In this document: one piece after another, positions 1-12,168 of the stretch
Layout of the letters: every line of letters begins with the position of its first letter
How positions within the stretch are numbered: the first letter of the stretch is position 1
Assembly (NCBI GenBank): GCA_963989385.1
Contig: OZ022508.1
Location: 50,321,087-50,385,086, forward strand
DNA: 64,000 nucleotides
Reading direction: 5' to 3'
Origin: Ctena decussata
Taxonomy: Eukaryota > Mollusca > Bivalvia > Lucinida > Lucinidae
Notes under the pieces: generated by a model
Seen by the model: the letters and a program-made list of their open reading frames with translations, nothing else
Database searches by the model: none
Told to the model about the DNA's origin: nothing
Made by a program: the position numbers and the translations under genes

Positions 1-325
1 TTATATTAATATTGTCTTATCTCTGGAAATATTTTAGAGCTTTGAATTATTCTTAGGAGAACTAAATATTCTGACACTGCAGTTTATCTTATTTCACTTG
101 GTCGGTATTGTCCATATTAAACATGCGCTGGTTATAATCAAGCCCCGTAAGTCGGGCTTTATTGTCTTTTGACAATTATTGTTAATTTCAAACCTAAACA
201 GTGATTACTTATAACTATTGGATACATTGAATTTACACATCATTGCTTTTATCGATAGATACTTTGAGCAGGCAAATTTCCAACTGGCGCATGACGACGA
301 TTCAAATGTGTGTTTGTCGTTTAAG
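1..325. other. Intron sequence upstream of the first visible exon
   Basis: No coding signal is seen. Bases 95-175 match 49263-49345 imperfectly (shared core CGGTATTGT followed by a GTAAGTCGGGCTTTATTGT-like stretch), so this is a short interspersed repeat present twice in the window. The sequence ends in a TTTGTCGTTTAAG acceptor directly before the sushi exon. Confidence 0.6.
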
Positions 326-496
326 CATGTTATGAACCGACTGCATACAGCGATGCCACTGTGGATGTTATAACCAGCATGCTTGTTAAAGGTGTAGCTA
401 CCTACAAATGCCTACCGGGCTACCTGCTCCATGGAAAGCCAACCCGTGTTTGCCAGTCAAATGGACATTGGTCAGAGAGGGCGTTTTCTTGCCGTA
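326..496 (+). CDS. Protein PIF-like (Pif/BMSP family), sushi/CCP exon 1 of those visible
   Basis: This internal exon encodes one complete sushi (complement control protein) module, an extracellular protein-interaction fold. The reading starts ACYEPTAYSDATVD and shows the four expected cysteines (ACYEP, TYKCLPGY, RVCQSNGHW, SC), the aromatic-Gly-Tyr motif after Cys2 and the conserved Trp in GHW. It enters in phase 1 after TTTAAG and leaves in phase 1. Two donors three bases apart are possible: GTAGTG at 494 and the better GTGAGT at 497, which I chose. Both keep the frame and differ by one residue. The upstream frame hits a stop inside the acceptor, so this is not a first exon; start codon and signal peptide lie outside the window. 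Membership of the Pif-like gene rests on strand, phase and order relative to the downstream chitin-binding and LamG exons. A separate sushi gene is possible but less likely. Confidence 0.8.
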
Positions 497-2213
497 GTGA
501 GTACATTTGCAATGTCATGAAAGAATGCATCGCATGTAATATACAAAACAAGTTGTATGTGTAGGTGTATCAGTACCATCTGATGAAGAGATTCATTATC
601 TTATTTTCAAATGCAAAATATTACGGGTAGTTTTGCTCTTTTGTATTTTATGTCAAAGCAGAAATATGTTGGTTATAACGGAGATAAGATGGAATGTGTT
701 TATGCATCAAATAAATGTTATTGCGAACTCGTATTAAAAGCGCAAATGATTAAATCACCACTCACAAGTTCTGATCTGCTCTGTCTCTTACTGTGGGAAC
801 GGCGGCAGTAAAGAGGATACCACGTTGGACTACCAGTCCAGGGGTCCCACGGTGACAGGGTTATGTGGCTGGGAAGTCGAAGAATATAGCAGTCAAACCG
901 GGACTACCAAAGGACCTCTGCTAGTTGTAATGTTAATTTGCCTATAAATTAGTCAAAATAAAAGTTTTGATATACCCAAGAATTTCTCTTGAAATGTGTT
1001 GCTCTCAACTTCCCCTAACTGGCTATGAATTTAATTTCTGATTGTTTAGCACATAGACTTTAATTTATGGTGGAAAACGCCAAATTTTGCAATTAATTGT
1101 AATGGAAACGGGAAAAGGTTTTTAAAGATACTCCCCCCCCCCTCACCGTGCCTCAGCTAGCCTCTTTGCATGCATGTGTGTACTATTACAATACACATTA
1201 TATATGAGTGGCTTGATGAGGCACGGGGTGTGGTGGGGGAGGGAGATAGTCTACACCTGAAAAATTGAAAAAGTGGTTGGGGTACTTACACCCTTTATAT
1301 CTAAAAATAAGCTAAAGTCCTTATTATAATCAGTGAAAAAATAATGCATAATATCAGCAACAGTAGTGTCAACGTCAATTTTAGCATAGGTATCAATTAA
1401 AATTTCGATATATTAGAACAGCCAAAAATGGACTTATTTTCAGACTGAAAATTTCATGCACCCCTCTTGATAAAATCGGTTTAAGTTAATCTAGAGGCAT
1501 AAAAAAATTTAAAATCACCATTTAAACGTCTTTATAATAGATAAGTCTACATATTAATGCCAAATACTTCAACTTTTGCTGCCTGAGGAAGGTGCAATAC
1601 TTTGTCGAAAAAAGGCAATTATTGATTGATACTGTCGTTAGGGCCGGGAAGTGGAAGTCCCTCTATCAATATAGCGGCTAAACCGGAACTACCAAAATAG
1701 GGGTCCCACGTTGACAGGGGTATGTGGCTGGGAAGTCGAAGACCCTCCTATTAATATAGTGGCCAAGCCGGAATAAAACATACACATACGCTATGTACAT
1801 GATGTATCTATTCATATAATTTGAAGTAAAATTTAGTCATGATTTCACATAATATGGATCTGAACACATTACCTCTTCTAATTATGGTTGTATGTTAAGT
1901 AATAAAACTGGAATTTTATCATTTTAAAACACACATCTTTGTAACAAAGCGGGAAAAGAAAACAAACAATTTTCGGCAGTCATTTTGCTGCAGAAAGAGA
2001 GAATTTACCTTTCTATATAACGGGCAGGTAGAAACGTGTGGCTGATCATATATTTTGACGCTGAAAAAAAACAATTTACCATATAATATAAAGCAGAAAA
2101 TTAAACTTATTTAAGCGGCACAGCCCTATGCTAACACTTATAGGAAGTTATCTTCCCTCCCTACCCACTCCCACCCCCTTTAAACACACACACGCAAGAC
2201 TTTATCTGTCACC
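497..2213. other. Intron: short dispersed repeats, no gene
   Basis: AT-rich sequence without coding signal. Bases 823-925 and 1643-1775 share a repeat (GGGTCCCACG...GACAGGG.TATGTGGCTGGGAAGTCGAAG, then AT-TATAG and AA.CCGG). Around 1131-1245 a poly-C tract with CTCACCGTGCCTCA is followed by TGAGGCACGGGG and a G-rich run, forming an imperfect 110-bp inverted repeat that looks like a small fold-back element. Confidence 0.5.
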
Positions 2214-3396
2214 TTAAAGGCCCGGATTTTGTTCTATCATTTTGACCCCCCCCCCCCCCCCCCCCCAAACTAATCCCCTCCAATAAACAAGTGATAAGAA
2301 AATCAAAGGCACCTTCTAATCACCTCTTTATAAGGGTCTTAAAACAATGCAGTGCTGAAATCACTGCCTGCCTGAGGGGCCCCAGTGGGATAAATTCATG
2401 CTTCAGTCAAAATGTAAGAGATCAGAACAATATTTTCTATAATATGTAAAATATAATTGGCTGATTAACAGTCAAAAAATACTCAAATATTAATTTGAAA
2501 AAAAAAAGAAAAAGAAAAGAAAGAAAGAAAAGCTAAAAAAAGGCAAAAAAAAAAAAAACAATTTAAAAAAAAAAATTAAGGAGGAAAGAAAAAAAAATAT
2601 TGAAAATTGAATATATTTCTCAAATATTTTCATGTATTATTACTAACTAACTACTTTATTTTTTTGTATATTTTTGATATGTTATTTTTAATTTTACTTT
2701 CTTATATTTAATTTACTTATTTTTATATGATTTCTATTTATCTATTTTTTTTTTTTTTTTTTTGTGAAGTAAGTCAAGTGCTCAGTAATTTGATATTTAA
2801 TTTAGCCATTATTATAATCCTAAGAACAAGATAATATGCAAGATTTAAAGATGAAATTTTGTTTCAAGGGTCACTTCAGAGACCCAAAAGACTTCGGTTA
2901 AAAAAAAATTGCAAAACCTGTATTTTGAGCAGTTTGGTGACATTATACATGTTTTTGACACCTTTTGAAAACAGTGAATTGGTCAAAGTTCATTTGTTTT
3001 TACAAGAACTGACACTGTAGTTTTGTTGGTTATGGACTGTGATATGTCAATTATGGATTTATCATTATCAATATTTTGTTTCCACAGAGTAAATAATTTT
3101 ATTTTCGCTTCTCTAATAATGAATTTTGATTGTGAAAAGGGATAGATGTGAACTTAAGATTTTGTAAGCATTACCAGAATATATGTATCAAAAAAGTTTT
3201 TCTACGTCTAACTTTGAAGAATACTGATGCAAGTAATTAAATCAAGGTATCTCTGTTATTGATTTCCCCCATTTTGGGCCTCCCAAAGAGACAGCTGGGA
3301 CACTGGTCTAGAGAAGACTGCCTGGCCAGAGAAGATTGTTTATTGGATTAGATAAGGATTACATAACTTACTAATGACAAAAATCCAGGTCTTTAA
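2214..3396 (+). repeat. Left arm of 2.5-kb near-perfect inverted repeat
   Basis: Begins TTAAAGGCCCGGATTTTG, includes a poly-C run at 2246-2266 and a long A/T-rich region, and ends at CCAGGTCTTTAA. The whole arm is found again, reverse complemented, at 3534-4704 with only scattered substitutions and homopolymer length changes. No transposase or other coding sequence is visible in it. Confidence 0.9.
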
Positions 3397-3533
3397 GTTA
3401 GCAAAATACACACAAATCACCTTGCTGGTCCAGAAATTGCTATTATTTGTATTATTTGTGTAAAAGGGACATAACTAAGTGTTTAAAGAGTTACTGGTGT
3501 GGAAAATTTCAGATGAAGTTTCCCAGACATTAT
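3397..3533. other. Unique spacer of the large inverted repeat
   Basis: About 137 bases separate the two arms (starts GTTAGCAAAATACACAC, ends CCCAGACATTAT). No inverted partner was found for it. Confidence 0.8.
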
Positions 3534-4704
3534 TTAAAGACCTGGATTTTTGTCATTAGTAAGTTATGTAATCCTTATCTAATCCAATAAACAATCTTCT
3601 CTGGCCAGACAGTCTTCTCTAGACCAGTGTCCCAGCTGTCTCTTTGGGAGGCCCAAAATGGGGGAAATCAATAACAGAGATACCTTGATTTAATTACTTG
3701 CATCAGTATTCTTCAAAGTTAGATGTAGAAAAACTTTTTTGATACATATATTCTGGTAATGTTTACAAAATCTTAAGTTCACATCTATCCCTTTTCACAA
3801 TCAAAATTCATTATTAGAGAAGCGAAAATGAAATTATTTACTCTGTGGAAACAAAATATTGATAATGATAAATCCATAATTGACATATCACAGTCTATAA
3901 CCAACAAAACTACAGTGTCAGTTCTTGTAAAAACAAATGAACTTTGACCAATTCACTGTTTTCAAAAGGTGTCAAAAACATGTATAATGTCACCAAACTG
4001 CTCAAAATACAGGTTTTGCAGTTTTTTTTAACCGAAGTCTTTTGGGTCTCTGAAGTGACCATTGAAACAAAATTTCATCTCCAAATCTTGCATATTATCT
4101 TGTTCTTAGGATTATAATAATGGCTAAATTAAATATCAAATTACTGAGCTATTGACTTACTTCACAAAAAAATAATAAAAAAAAATAGATAAATAGAAAT
4201 CATATAAAAATAAGTAAATAAAATATAAGAAAGTAAAATTAAAAATAACATATCAAAAATATACAAAAAATAAAGTAGTTAGTTAGTTAGTGATAATACA
4301 TGAAAATATTTGAGAAATATATTCAATTTTCAATATTTTTTTTTCTTTCCTCCTTAATTTTTTTTCTAAATTGTTTTTTTTTTTTTTTTGCCTTTTTTGC
4401 TTTTCTTTCTTTCTTTTCTTTTTCTTTTTTTTTTCAAATTAATATTTGAGTATTTTTTGACTGTTAATCAGCCAATTATATTTTACATATTATAGAAAAT
4501 ATTGTTCTGATCTCTTACATTTTGACTGAAGCATGAATTTATCCCACTGGGGCCCCTCAGGCAGGCAATGATTTCAGCACTGCATTGTTTTAAGACCCTT
4601 ATAAAGAGGTGATTAGGAGATGCCTTTGATTTTCTTATCACTTGTTTATTGGAGGGGATTAGTTTGGGGGGGTCAAAATGATAGAACAAAATCCGGGCCT
4701 TTAA
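3534..4704 (-). repeat. Right arm of 2.5-kb near-perfect inverted repeat
   Basis: Reverse complement of 2214-3396. Starts TTAAAGACCTGGATTTTTGTC and ends AAAATCCGGGCCTTTAA. Differences from the left arm are a few substitutions (for example GGAGATGCC against the equivalent of GAAGGTGCC near 4618), a shortened G run near 4667-4674 and poly-A/T length changes. The open frames on it are artefacts of repeat sequence. Confidence 0.9.
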
Positions 4705-5533
4705 CTTCAGTTCACTCTAAATTAAAGGGTTGTTGCCATATACAGCAAGCCAGTGAAGGGGCGTGTTTCTGTATGAAATTTGGTGTGAAGGACAGAATTC
4801 AATCAAATCCATGCTGAGTATTTATCATGAAGTACACCAAAATATATGTTTACTGTAATGATGGACGGAATTGCTCCAAAAAGAAAAACATCGGCCTGAA
4901 ATTTTGAAAAACCAACTGAAATCAAGCGAAACATAGACAAATTTCAAATGCAAAGATAGCTTTAAACGATTTTCGGCCTTGCTTACTATCATAGCTAAAA
5001 GACAGCGTTTATAATATAAAACTAAGGCACTGCGAACACACTCTTTACGGTCCTTGAAGACCATTGAGTTGGGCGAGGTGTTACCCTTGGCACAGCCTTG
5101 TAGTAGTATGGTTCACCCTGATAAACGATGCACGCATCTGGGTTAGCAAACCATTTCTGCTTACTCTGTCTTTTTCATTGCACCACTTGCTCTGATGGTA
5201 ATGTCGAAATCCTTGAGAGACCTGTGCAGCTCGTGCAACATCTATGCTGCTCATGAAGGTGAGCTACACTCGATTAAGAAACTTTCCTTGTGTGTAAGTT
5301 TCTTTTACCTGTTTTCAAATGAGAGAAATTTTGTTATGATTTTCTGTTTGCTTCCCCAGGCGGCATGGGTTTTCCTGCATTTGCTCCAATGGGAGCAGTT
5401 CCTTTCTTCAGGAGTTGGCCCTGCGTTTGAGGAAGCACAGCGATGGAGATGAAAGGGTGGCTGCTATTGTGACTTCCTGTTTGTTTGATTTGGCAGTGTG
5501 ACCCTTTTGATGGGAGTCTGCTCTGGAGGGAAT
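4705..5533. other. Intron sequence with weak coding-like patches
   Basis: On the minus strand 5050-5160 reads as a Cys/Gly-containing stretch (PDACIVYQGEPYYYK, then in another frame GCAKGN and RKEC). It needs a frameshift and has no clear splice sites. On the plus strand GAAG|GTGAGC at 5258 and a good CCCCAG acceptor at 5360 frame a short open stretch (GFPAFAPMGAVPFF). Neither can be tied to a family. At most they are decayed gene fragments. Confidence 0.25.
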
Positions 5534-5650
5534 GATTGATGGATGAATGAAGCAATTTTACGTTTTTTAACAGTATTTCAGTAATATCAAGACGATTAGA
5601 GGGTGATTAGGCCACAATAAAGTGACTGATTGGTCGTCGGAATTCCCGCA
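5534..5650 (-). mobile_element. SINE tail fragment (family shared with 16383-16600 and 52138-52345)
   Basis: GATTGATGGATGAATGAAG..ATTTTACG, TTTTTAACAGTATTTCAG.AATATCAAGACGAT and GGTGAT match the 3' half of the tRNA-derived SINE at 16383-16600. The tRNA-like head is missing, so this is a 5'-truncated copy in minus orientation. Confidence 0.6.
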
Positions 5651-6500
5651 CGTGTGAAATTGAAATCGAAATGAAAGTGAAATAAAAAAAAAAAAAGGCA
5701 CCTGCACCTTAAACTTTCTGCCAAAAAAAAAAAAATGCTCCCAAAAACTGCCCAGATCATATTATTATTATTATTTTGTTATTATTATTATTTTTCTCGA
5801 CAATGAAGAAGAAAGGGAAAAATCAAGACGCATCGTTAATCTCGCCCGCCATATGTTAAATGAAGCAAATACTACACCTCTAGGAGTGAAAGTACCTACT
5901 ACGGCATCAATTTATGGGTACACAAGCGTTTTGGCACACAATTTGAATACATAGAAAACATCAGCTGCTGCTATTGGCTAAAAATGGATGCTGAGTTAAT
6001 GTTACTATTTTTTCTTCTTAATTCAGTGGCTGAACTTGTAAAATCAGGGAGTTGAATTATTTAATGTCTACCAGTATTCTTGTTTTGAGTTCTAAGCTCT
6101 TTGAATTTTTGACAGTGATTTTCATCAAAAAGCAGTTCCGCAGACGGTTGTTGGGTTTGGGTTTTTTGAGATTTTAATTTTACCCGGCTCTCTTAAAGGC
6201 AACATAAGGTATTGTTTTTCTTTGCTTGTTTAAATTTTGAGTCCACCAGCTAGAAGGGGCTATGGTCTAAAGTAGCCGCGATTCGCAGGAAAGGTGTTGG
6301 TTTTGCAAAATGTTTGCATTGCGGTCTACGGGAAATGAATTGGTACTGTCACCCCTCTACCTATACTCACGCCGATTACCGGCTTCGAAAATATTGCCTG
6401 CATATTGGAAAAATAAAACACTCGTTTAAAGTGACCGGCCTGTTCCAACAGTATGTTAACGTGTAGTACTGTAAAACTCGCTTGCGTTGTGGCATTCCGC
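5651..6500. other. Intron: simple repeats, otherwise nothing recognisable
   Basis: Contains poly-A tracts (5683-5697, 5725-5736) and an ATT/TTA microsatellite at 5759-5793. No exon-like frame with splice sites and no repeat partner in the window was seen in the rest. Confidence 0.5.
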
Positions 6501-8215
6501 TTGCTACGCAATCAGACCAAACGTCCATGAAATCATCAAACATGCCGTATTAAGAAAGGTAAGTCGGTTCATTCACTTTAAAATAATGCTTTTGGAGAAG
6601 AATATTTTTGAACTTTTTACCATATATGCGCGTGGCAGCCATGTTGTTCATGTGACTAGGACTGTTTGAACAAATTTTCGTTCCCCCTGCCCCTGGTTAC
6701 AATTGGTCCAGTGGCTTTTGAGGAGATGTGTTAAAGTTTCAAACTATGAAAGACCAGGGTCAAATGTCAAAGAATTACCTTGACATATTTTATGCATAAA
6801 TTTTCATGTACTAATTAAGATGACTGTATAAACCAATTTACAGACCAAAATCTTCAACACTATCCAAGAAATCTTATGTTCTAGCATTTTCCCATATAAA
6901 AGCACCAGAAAGCAAACTTGACCTTGCCGTAAAAAGGTCAAGATCAACTAAAGATCATAATTTGAACAATTATGGTAGTCCTTGCGTACCCAATGCTACA
7001 TACCAAGTTTCAAGGTCATCGGCCTTTTGGCTCTGGAGAAGAAGATTTTCAACGGTTATTACCATATATGGGCGTGGCGGCCATGTTGGTCATGTGACCA
7101 GGATGTTTGAACAAATGTTTGTTACCCCGCACCCTAGAGAGCCTCTACATGAAATTTGGTTACAATTGGCCAAGTTGCTTTTGAGGAGATGTGTGCAAAA
7201 ATGTCAAAATATGAGAGACCAGGGTCAAGGGTTAAAAAATGACCTTGACCTTTTGTACGCAAAAATGTTCATGTACTCTTTAAGATGACTGTATATACCA
7301 ATTTTCAGGTCAAAATTTTCAACAGTTTCCAAGAAATCTTATGTTCTAGCATTTTCCTATAAAAAAAAGCATCAGAAAGCAAATTTGACCTTGCCGTATA
7401 AAAGGTCAGGGTCAACCCAAAGTCATAATTTGGACAATGTTGGTAGTACTCGCGTACCCAATGCTACATACCAAGTTTCAAGGACAATGACCTGGCTTTT
7501 TGGCTCTGGAGAAGAAGATTTTTAAAGATATTTACCATATATGAGCGTGGCGGCCATGCTAGTCATGTGACTAGGATTGTTTGAACAAATTTTTGTTCCC
7601 TCGACCCCTAGAAAACCTCTACATGAAATTTGGTTACAATTGGCCCAGTGGCTTTTGAGGAGATATGTGAAATTGTCAAAATATGAGGGACCAGGGTCAA
7701 TGGTCAAAGAATGACCTTGCCCTCTTGTACGCATTAATTTTCATGTACTCATTAAGATGACTGTATATACCAATTTTCAGGTCAAAATCTTCAACAGTTT
7801 CCTAGAAATCTTGTGTTTTAGCATTTTCCCATATAAAAGCTACAGAAAGCAAATTTGACCTTGCCGTAAAAAAGGTCAAGGTCAAACCAAGGTCATAATT
7901 TGAACAATCTTGGTAGTACTCGCATACCCGATGCTACATACCAAGTTTCAAGGCCATCTATGGTTCTGGAGAAGAAGATTTTTAAAGGTTTTTACTATTT
8001 ATGGGCATGGCGCCCATGTTGGACATGTGACTAGGACTGTTTGAACATCTTTTCGTTCCCCGCCCCCTAGAGGCTCCACATGAAATCTGGTTACCATCGG
8101 CCCATTGGTTTCAGAGGTGAAGTCGTTTGAAAATGTTGACGGACGAACGGACGACGGAGCCTTACCATCCTTTAAGCTCCCTGGCTAAGCTGAGCCAAAA
8201 TCGCTCGCTCCGAAA
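6501..8215 (-). repeat. Hairpin-headed interspersed element with four ~460-bp internal repeats
   Basis: ACCATATATG.GCGTGGC followed by CATGTGACTAGGAC-like sequence recurs at 6619, 7061, 7533 and 7993, giving units of about 442-472 bases rich in GGTCAAGGTCA/TGACCTTGACC. The right end, read on the minus strand, has GGCTCAGCTTAGCC, GGGAGCTTA and then CGTCGTCCGTTCGTCCGTC, the same head design as the plus-strand elements at 14.5 and 57.0 kb. No protein is encoded; the open frames follow the repeat period. Confidence 0.7.
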
Positions 8216-8329
8216 ACCAAAGGATCAATTTAGTTAGGCCTTAGGAAAGGTTGTCAAGCTATTGCACTTTTGGGGCGTATGGGCGCACTTATATTTTCCC
8301 GTCACTATTACAAAGATAGGCAGTTTTTA

Positions 8330-8760
8330 TAATTTCCTGTTTGCTTCCCCGGGCCCTTTGAAACGCTGTGGTTGTAGAGTTTTCGGGTTTAGGTCATTTT
8401 CTCAGAAACTATAAGGGCTAGAGCCATGAAACTTGGTTCATGCTTACATCTTGAAGAGAAAATGTCAAAACCATCATCAATATTGAGTCTTGACCTACAT
8501 TTTACGGTTGACTGACTTTGCAATTTTTGGACAAGTTTTCGCGTTCAGGTCTGTTACTAAGAAACTATAAGGGCTAGAGCCATGAAACTTGGGTCATGCA
8601 TTCATCTGGAAGAGAAGAACTCAAAGTCATCATTGATATTGAGTCTTTACCAACATTTTACGGTTGACTGACTTTGTAATTTTTTGGCTAGTTTATGCGT
8701 TTAGGTCTGTTTCTTAGAAAATGTAAGGGCTAGAGCCTAGAAACTTGGTTCATGCATACA
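8330..8760 (+). repeat. Tandem repeat, ~157-bp unit, about 2.5 copies
   Basis: AAGGGCTAGAGCC followed by GAAACTTGG.TCATGC recurs at about 8414, 8570 and 8727, each with ATTTTACGGTTGACTGACTTTG between. It is non-coding and resembles the internal units of the surrounding interspersed repeats. Confidence 0.75.
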
Positions 8761-8987
8761 TCTTTGCTGATCTAGCTCTGTTTTGTGACAAATCGCCAGC
8801 AGGCGAGACGCCGCATTCGGCGGAATTCTTGTGTGAATATTCAACAAACTTCTTCTTCGTGTATGTCTATCGAAATATTAAATGTACAATTTCTCCACAG
8901 AGTGATTGTAACAACAATTGCAATATCTCATAAAATTCGATAACAGCACCAGGTTTGCGACTATGGTCCACTGATGTAGTCCAATGT

Positions 8988-10110
8988 ATTATGGGGGATT
9001 ATGCCCCCGTGACGATAGATGTTCTGTCCGTCCGTCCGAATGTCTGTTCGTCCGTTCGTCCGTCCGTCCCCTCTAAAATCGTTTGTATAATCACCCCTCC
9101 CACATTTTTGAGCAGTCAATCTGAAACTTGGCAGAGATTATGTAGGCATACTGTAGATGTGAACCTCCCTATTTGGGAAGAAAATACTATTTTTGACAAA
9201 ATTGACAACTCCTTCTGCAGTTTTTTTAGCAGTCAGTCTGAAACTTGAGAAACATGTTACAGATGTACTGAAGTTGTGCACCTGCTTTTTTTGGAAAGGA
9301 AAAGATCATTTTTTGACAAAATTACAGCCTTTTGAAACTTAGACATTTTTCGAGAAAGGAGTACTACAGGATGTCAAGTTTGTATAATCAACTTCTGTCA
9401 CAGTTCTTGAGCAATCAATCTGAAACTTGGCACAAACGATGCAGGCATACTGTAGATGTACAACTCCCTTTTTGGAAAGAAAAAACATTTTTGACAAAAT
9501 TACGGCCTTTTCAATCTTTAAAATTTTTCGAGAAATGGCTACTACAGGCTGACAAGTTCAAACCCATTCCATTTACATGAAACTTTACAGTACAGCATTA
9601 TTAGACAACATGCAGAACCCAAGAACCATAACTCTGGATTACATCGTTTTGAACTTGTGGCCCTTTGACCGTTGGAAATAGTAGATTTTGCTACAAGATA
9701 ATGTCCACGCTGTATATCAAAATCATTTCAAGTATTTCTGTGAAAACTTCACAAACATGTAAAGCATCATCAGACGCCATGCAGAGCGCAAGAACTGTAA
9801 CTCTGGGCTGCATATTTTTGGAGCGGTGCCCTTTAACAATTGAAAATAGTTGATTTTGCCATATACTTGAGTCTGCTCTGTCAATCAAAAACCATTTCAG
9901 ATATTTACATGGACCTATACAGTAATGTAAAGCAATATTAGATGACGTGCAGAGCCCAAGGACCATAACTCTGGATGACAACTTTTTGAACTTGTGGCCC
10001 TTTGACAATTGGAAATAGTAGATTTTGCTATGAGATCATGTCTGGCAACCTTTGGCTCCTCAGTCAGATATGCTACCGACTGTGCTACGTGGCCCGGCCG
10101 CAGTGAATTG
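8988..10110 (+). repeat. Interspersed element with TGCCCCCGTGACGAT head
   Basis: Starts with ATTATGCCCCCGTGACGAT and a GTCCGTCCGTCCG microsatellite (9026-9068), the same head as the element at 19938. The body repeats AATCTGAAACTTGGCA..ATG.AGGCATACTGTAGATGT (about 9118 and 9417) and a unit ending CAGAGC.CAAGAAC.(A/G)TAACTCTGG (about 9613, 9783, 9953). No right-hand terminus could be fixed; the sequence changes character near 10110. Confidence 0.6.
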
Positions 10111-10142
10111 ATACGTATTAGGATGCTCGATCGCAGAGGACA

Positions 10143-10455
10143 AAAGCTATTTGCCTCCCAAATTTGCTTCCCAATTTTTTTCTCCCCAAATTTTTTTCCT
10201 TTTAAAAACTTTTGCTCCCCTAATTTTTACTCCTCAAATTTTGATCCCCAAATTTTTCTCCCCTAATTCTCCCCCTAACATTTTTGCTCCCCAAAACTTT
10301 TTTTTTCCTCAAGACCTTTGCTCCTCAAAATTTTTGCTCCTCAAAACTTTTGCGCCCCAAATTTTGCTCCCCAAAGTCTCTCTCAAAAAAAAATATTGCT
10401 CTAAAAACTTTTGCATCCCCAAATTTTTTATCCCCAATTTTTTTCGCCCAATTTT
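10143..10455 (+). repeat. Pyrimidine-rich degenerate tandem repeat (GCTCCCCAAATTTTT-like)
   Basis: About 20 loose copies of a 15-17-base unit of the form GCTCCCCAAATTTTT make a strongly strand-biased C/T tract. The Pro/Phe-rich reading frames across it are a by-product of composition. Confidence 0.8.
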
Positions 10456-10779
10456 ATTTTAATAATTTTTTTTAATTCTATGTCAAAAGTCACATACATA
10501 TATTACAGAGCTTTAAATTGGAGTTGAAGGGCTTATACTATAGAAGTTATTCACAAATTTTGAAATGCTGATTGTATCATATATGCTGTACACTGTGTAG
10601 AACGATGATTGCTGTTTGAGATGTTACCTACTTTGGCAGTTTGGCATTATAGTCTGGTGCTAGTTTTAGGTGCTACAGTACCCCAGCGATAATGTGTTAC
10701 TGACAAACATTGGCTATAAATAAACTAAACATAACCATAGGGGTGACAGGCATTGCCGTAGTCTAGTATCATAATAACA

Positions 10780-11345
10780 TTAACGCTTGTAACAAACAAA
10801 ATTAGCCCCGACAGTTAGATACGTGTATGCTGTGTTGATCTTTTGTTACAAGAATCTAAGGGTTAGAGGTTCAAATCCGACTGCTGACATTTTTTTTTGG
10901 AATTTGTTTTTCTTCATGACAAAAGTAACTTTCTTCAATGACCGAATACGAGTCTTCCTCAAGTTTGACATGTTTCATGTTAAGTGTTGTATAGGAACAA
11001 GGTAGGAGTTCTTCCATGAGCATCTATTTTTATCTTCAGCGGTTTATACCTATCTGCATATTCGGTCCCCCCTAGTTGGGACGAAAAGGGCTTACTACAC
11101 TTGCATTTTCTCTAATAAAACATGCTACGAACTGGCATAATAGTAATCTCGGGGAGAACAAACGAGAGACACGTTTCCACACCTTTTGATAATTCAGCCA
11201 GTTTCGCAGTTATGTACGACAAATTAGGAACAAAACATAAAAAAATGAAAAAAGAAAATAACACTATGGGGCTCGAACTCACAAAAACGTATGACAGTGG
11301 TTTCTGTTTGAGAGTAGAACGTGGGATATGTATCGTAATCACGTC
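10780..11345. mobile_element. Possible small element with convergent tRNA-like modules
   Basis: A B-box-like AGAGGTTCAAATCCG lies at 10864-10878 (plus), and on the minus strand GAGTTCGAGCCCC lies at 11271-11283. Each is followed inward by a T-rich or A-rich run. The layout copies the elements at 12169-13282 and 33567-34535, but terminal inverted repeats were not found here. Confidence 0.3.
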
Positions 11346-11380
11346 AAACGACGAAGATAATCCTGGTGACAAGTCAATGG

Positions 11381-12157
11381 TATAGTCCGTTTGCTCCCAA
11401 ATGCAAACGGCATTCCCAATATTTTCTCAAAATTGATTAGAGGTAAAAGATTTTCAAATCGCTCATTCTTAATTTTCGGCCTTTTCATAACAAAATCATA
11501 ATTTTGCAGAAATGTGAGGTTGTGCATAAAAAAAGTTTCTATACAAAATCAGGACCTAAAAGATGTCATTTTCACCTCTTCATTACAAGGGAGTAAAAGT
11601 TGGCTGTTGGAATTCCCGTTTAGTTTACGTGTTAGGGCATGTGACCATTGTATGCTATCCCTTGAACGAAATTTGCATAATTAATTGAAATTTTATTCTA
11701 AATCCATTTTTTCTAATTTTTGTTTCACCCATATATTATCAAGTTTGAAAAGATACAATTTTTACTCGCAAAATAATATAAGAGTTCAATATTTATTTAC
11801 AACATAGTATCACCTGACCAGTGATACCATGCATTACGCGTGCGGACAGGTGAATACATTTTACTATTTCATTCATATGCGCCCACACCTGTAGTAAACA
11901 ACGAGTTTACGCTTTTGCCCATCAACAATATTTTGGCTGTTCTAACAAGCATACGACGCCCTTTAGTGAACTTGCTCAGTTTTTGCATTGAGGTCAATGG
12001 AAAATATTTAACAAAAGCATCCAAAAATTTGGACTTTCCGTATTCTGTTATGTATAGTTATAGGAATCATTAGGACATTTGAACATTTGATGGAACTTTC
12101 ATCGTTTTCGAGAAAAGAAGCAAAACCCTGTTTGCACTTGGGAGCAAACGGACTATA
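11381..12157. mobile_element. MITE-like element with ~30-bp TIRs and TA target duplication
   Basis: The left end TATAGTCCGTTTGCTCCCAA (then ATGCAAACGG) is repeated inverted at 12126-12157 with about two mismatches. Reading TAGTCCG as the true end leaves TA on both sides, the duplication made by Tc1/mariner-type transposases. Length is about 777 bases with no transposase, so it would be non-autonomous. Confidence 0.75.
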
Positions 12158-12168
12158 ATCCGTAAATC

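Noticed and set aside
4825..5555. Cys-rich secreted-protein-like frames on the minus strand and a GMGFPAFAPMG frame on the plus strand
   Set aside because: They need frameshifts, lack a consistent exon with splice sites, and cannot be placed in a family. Recorded only as possible decayed fragments.
6962..7288. 108-codon open frame
   Set aside because: It lies inside a tandem interspersed repeat; the matching part of the other units is broken by stops.
10009..10475. Pro/Phe-rich frames of 63-103 codons
   Set aside because: By-product of the CCCCAAATTTTT repeat; all phases are open and no domain appears.
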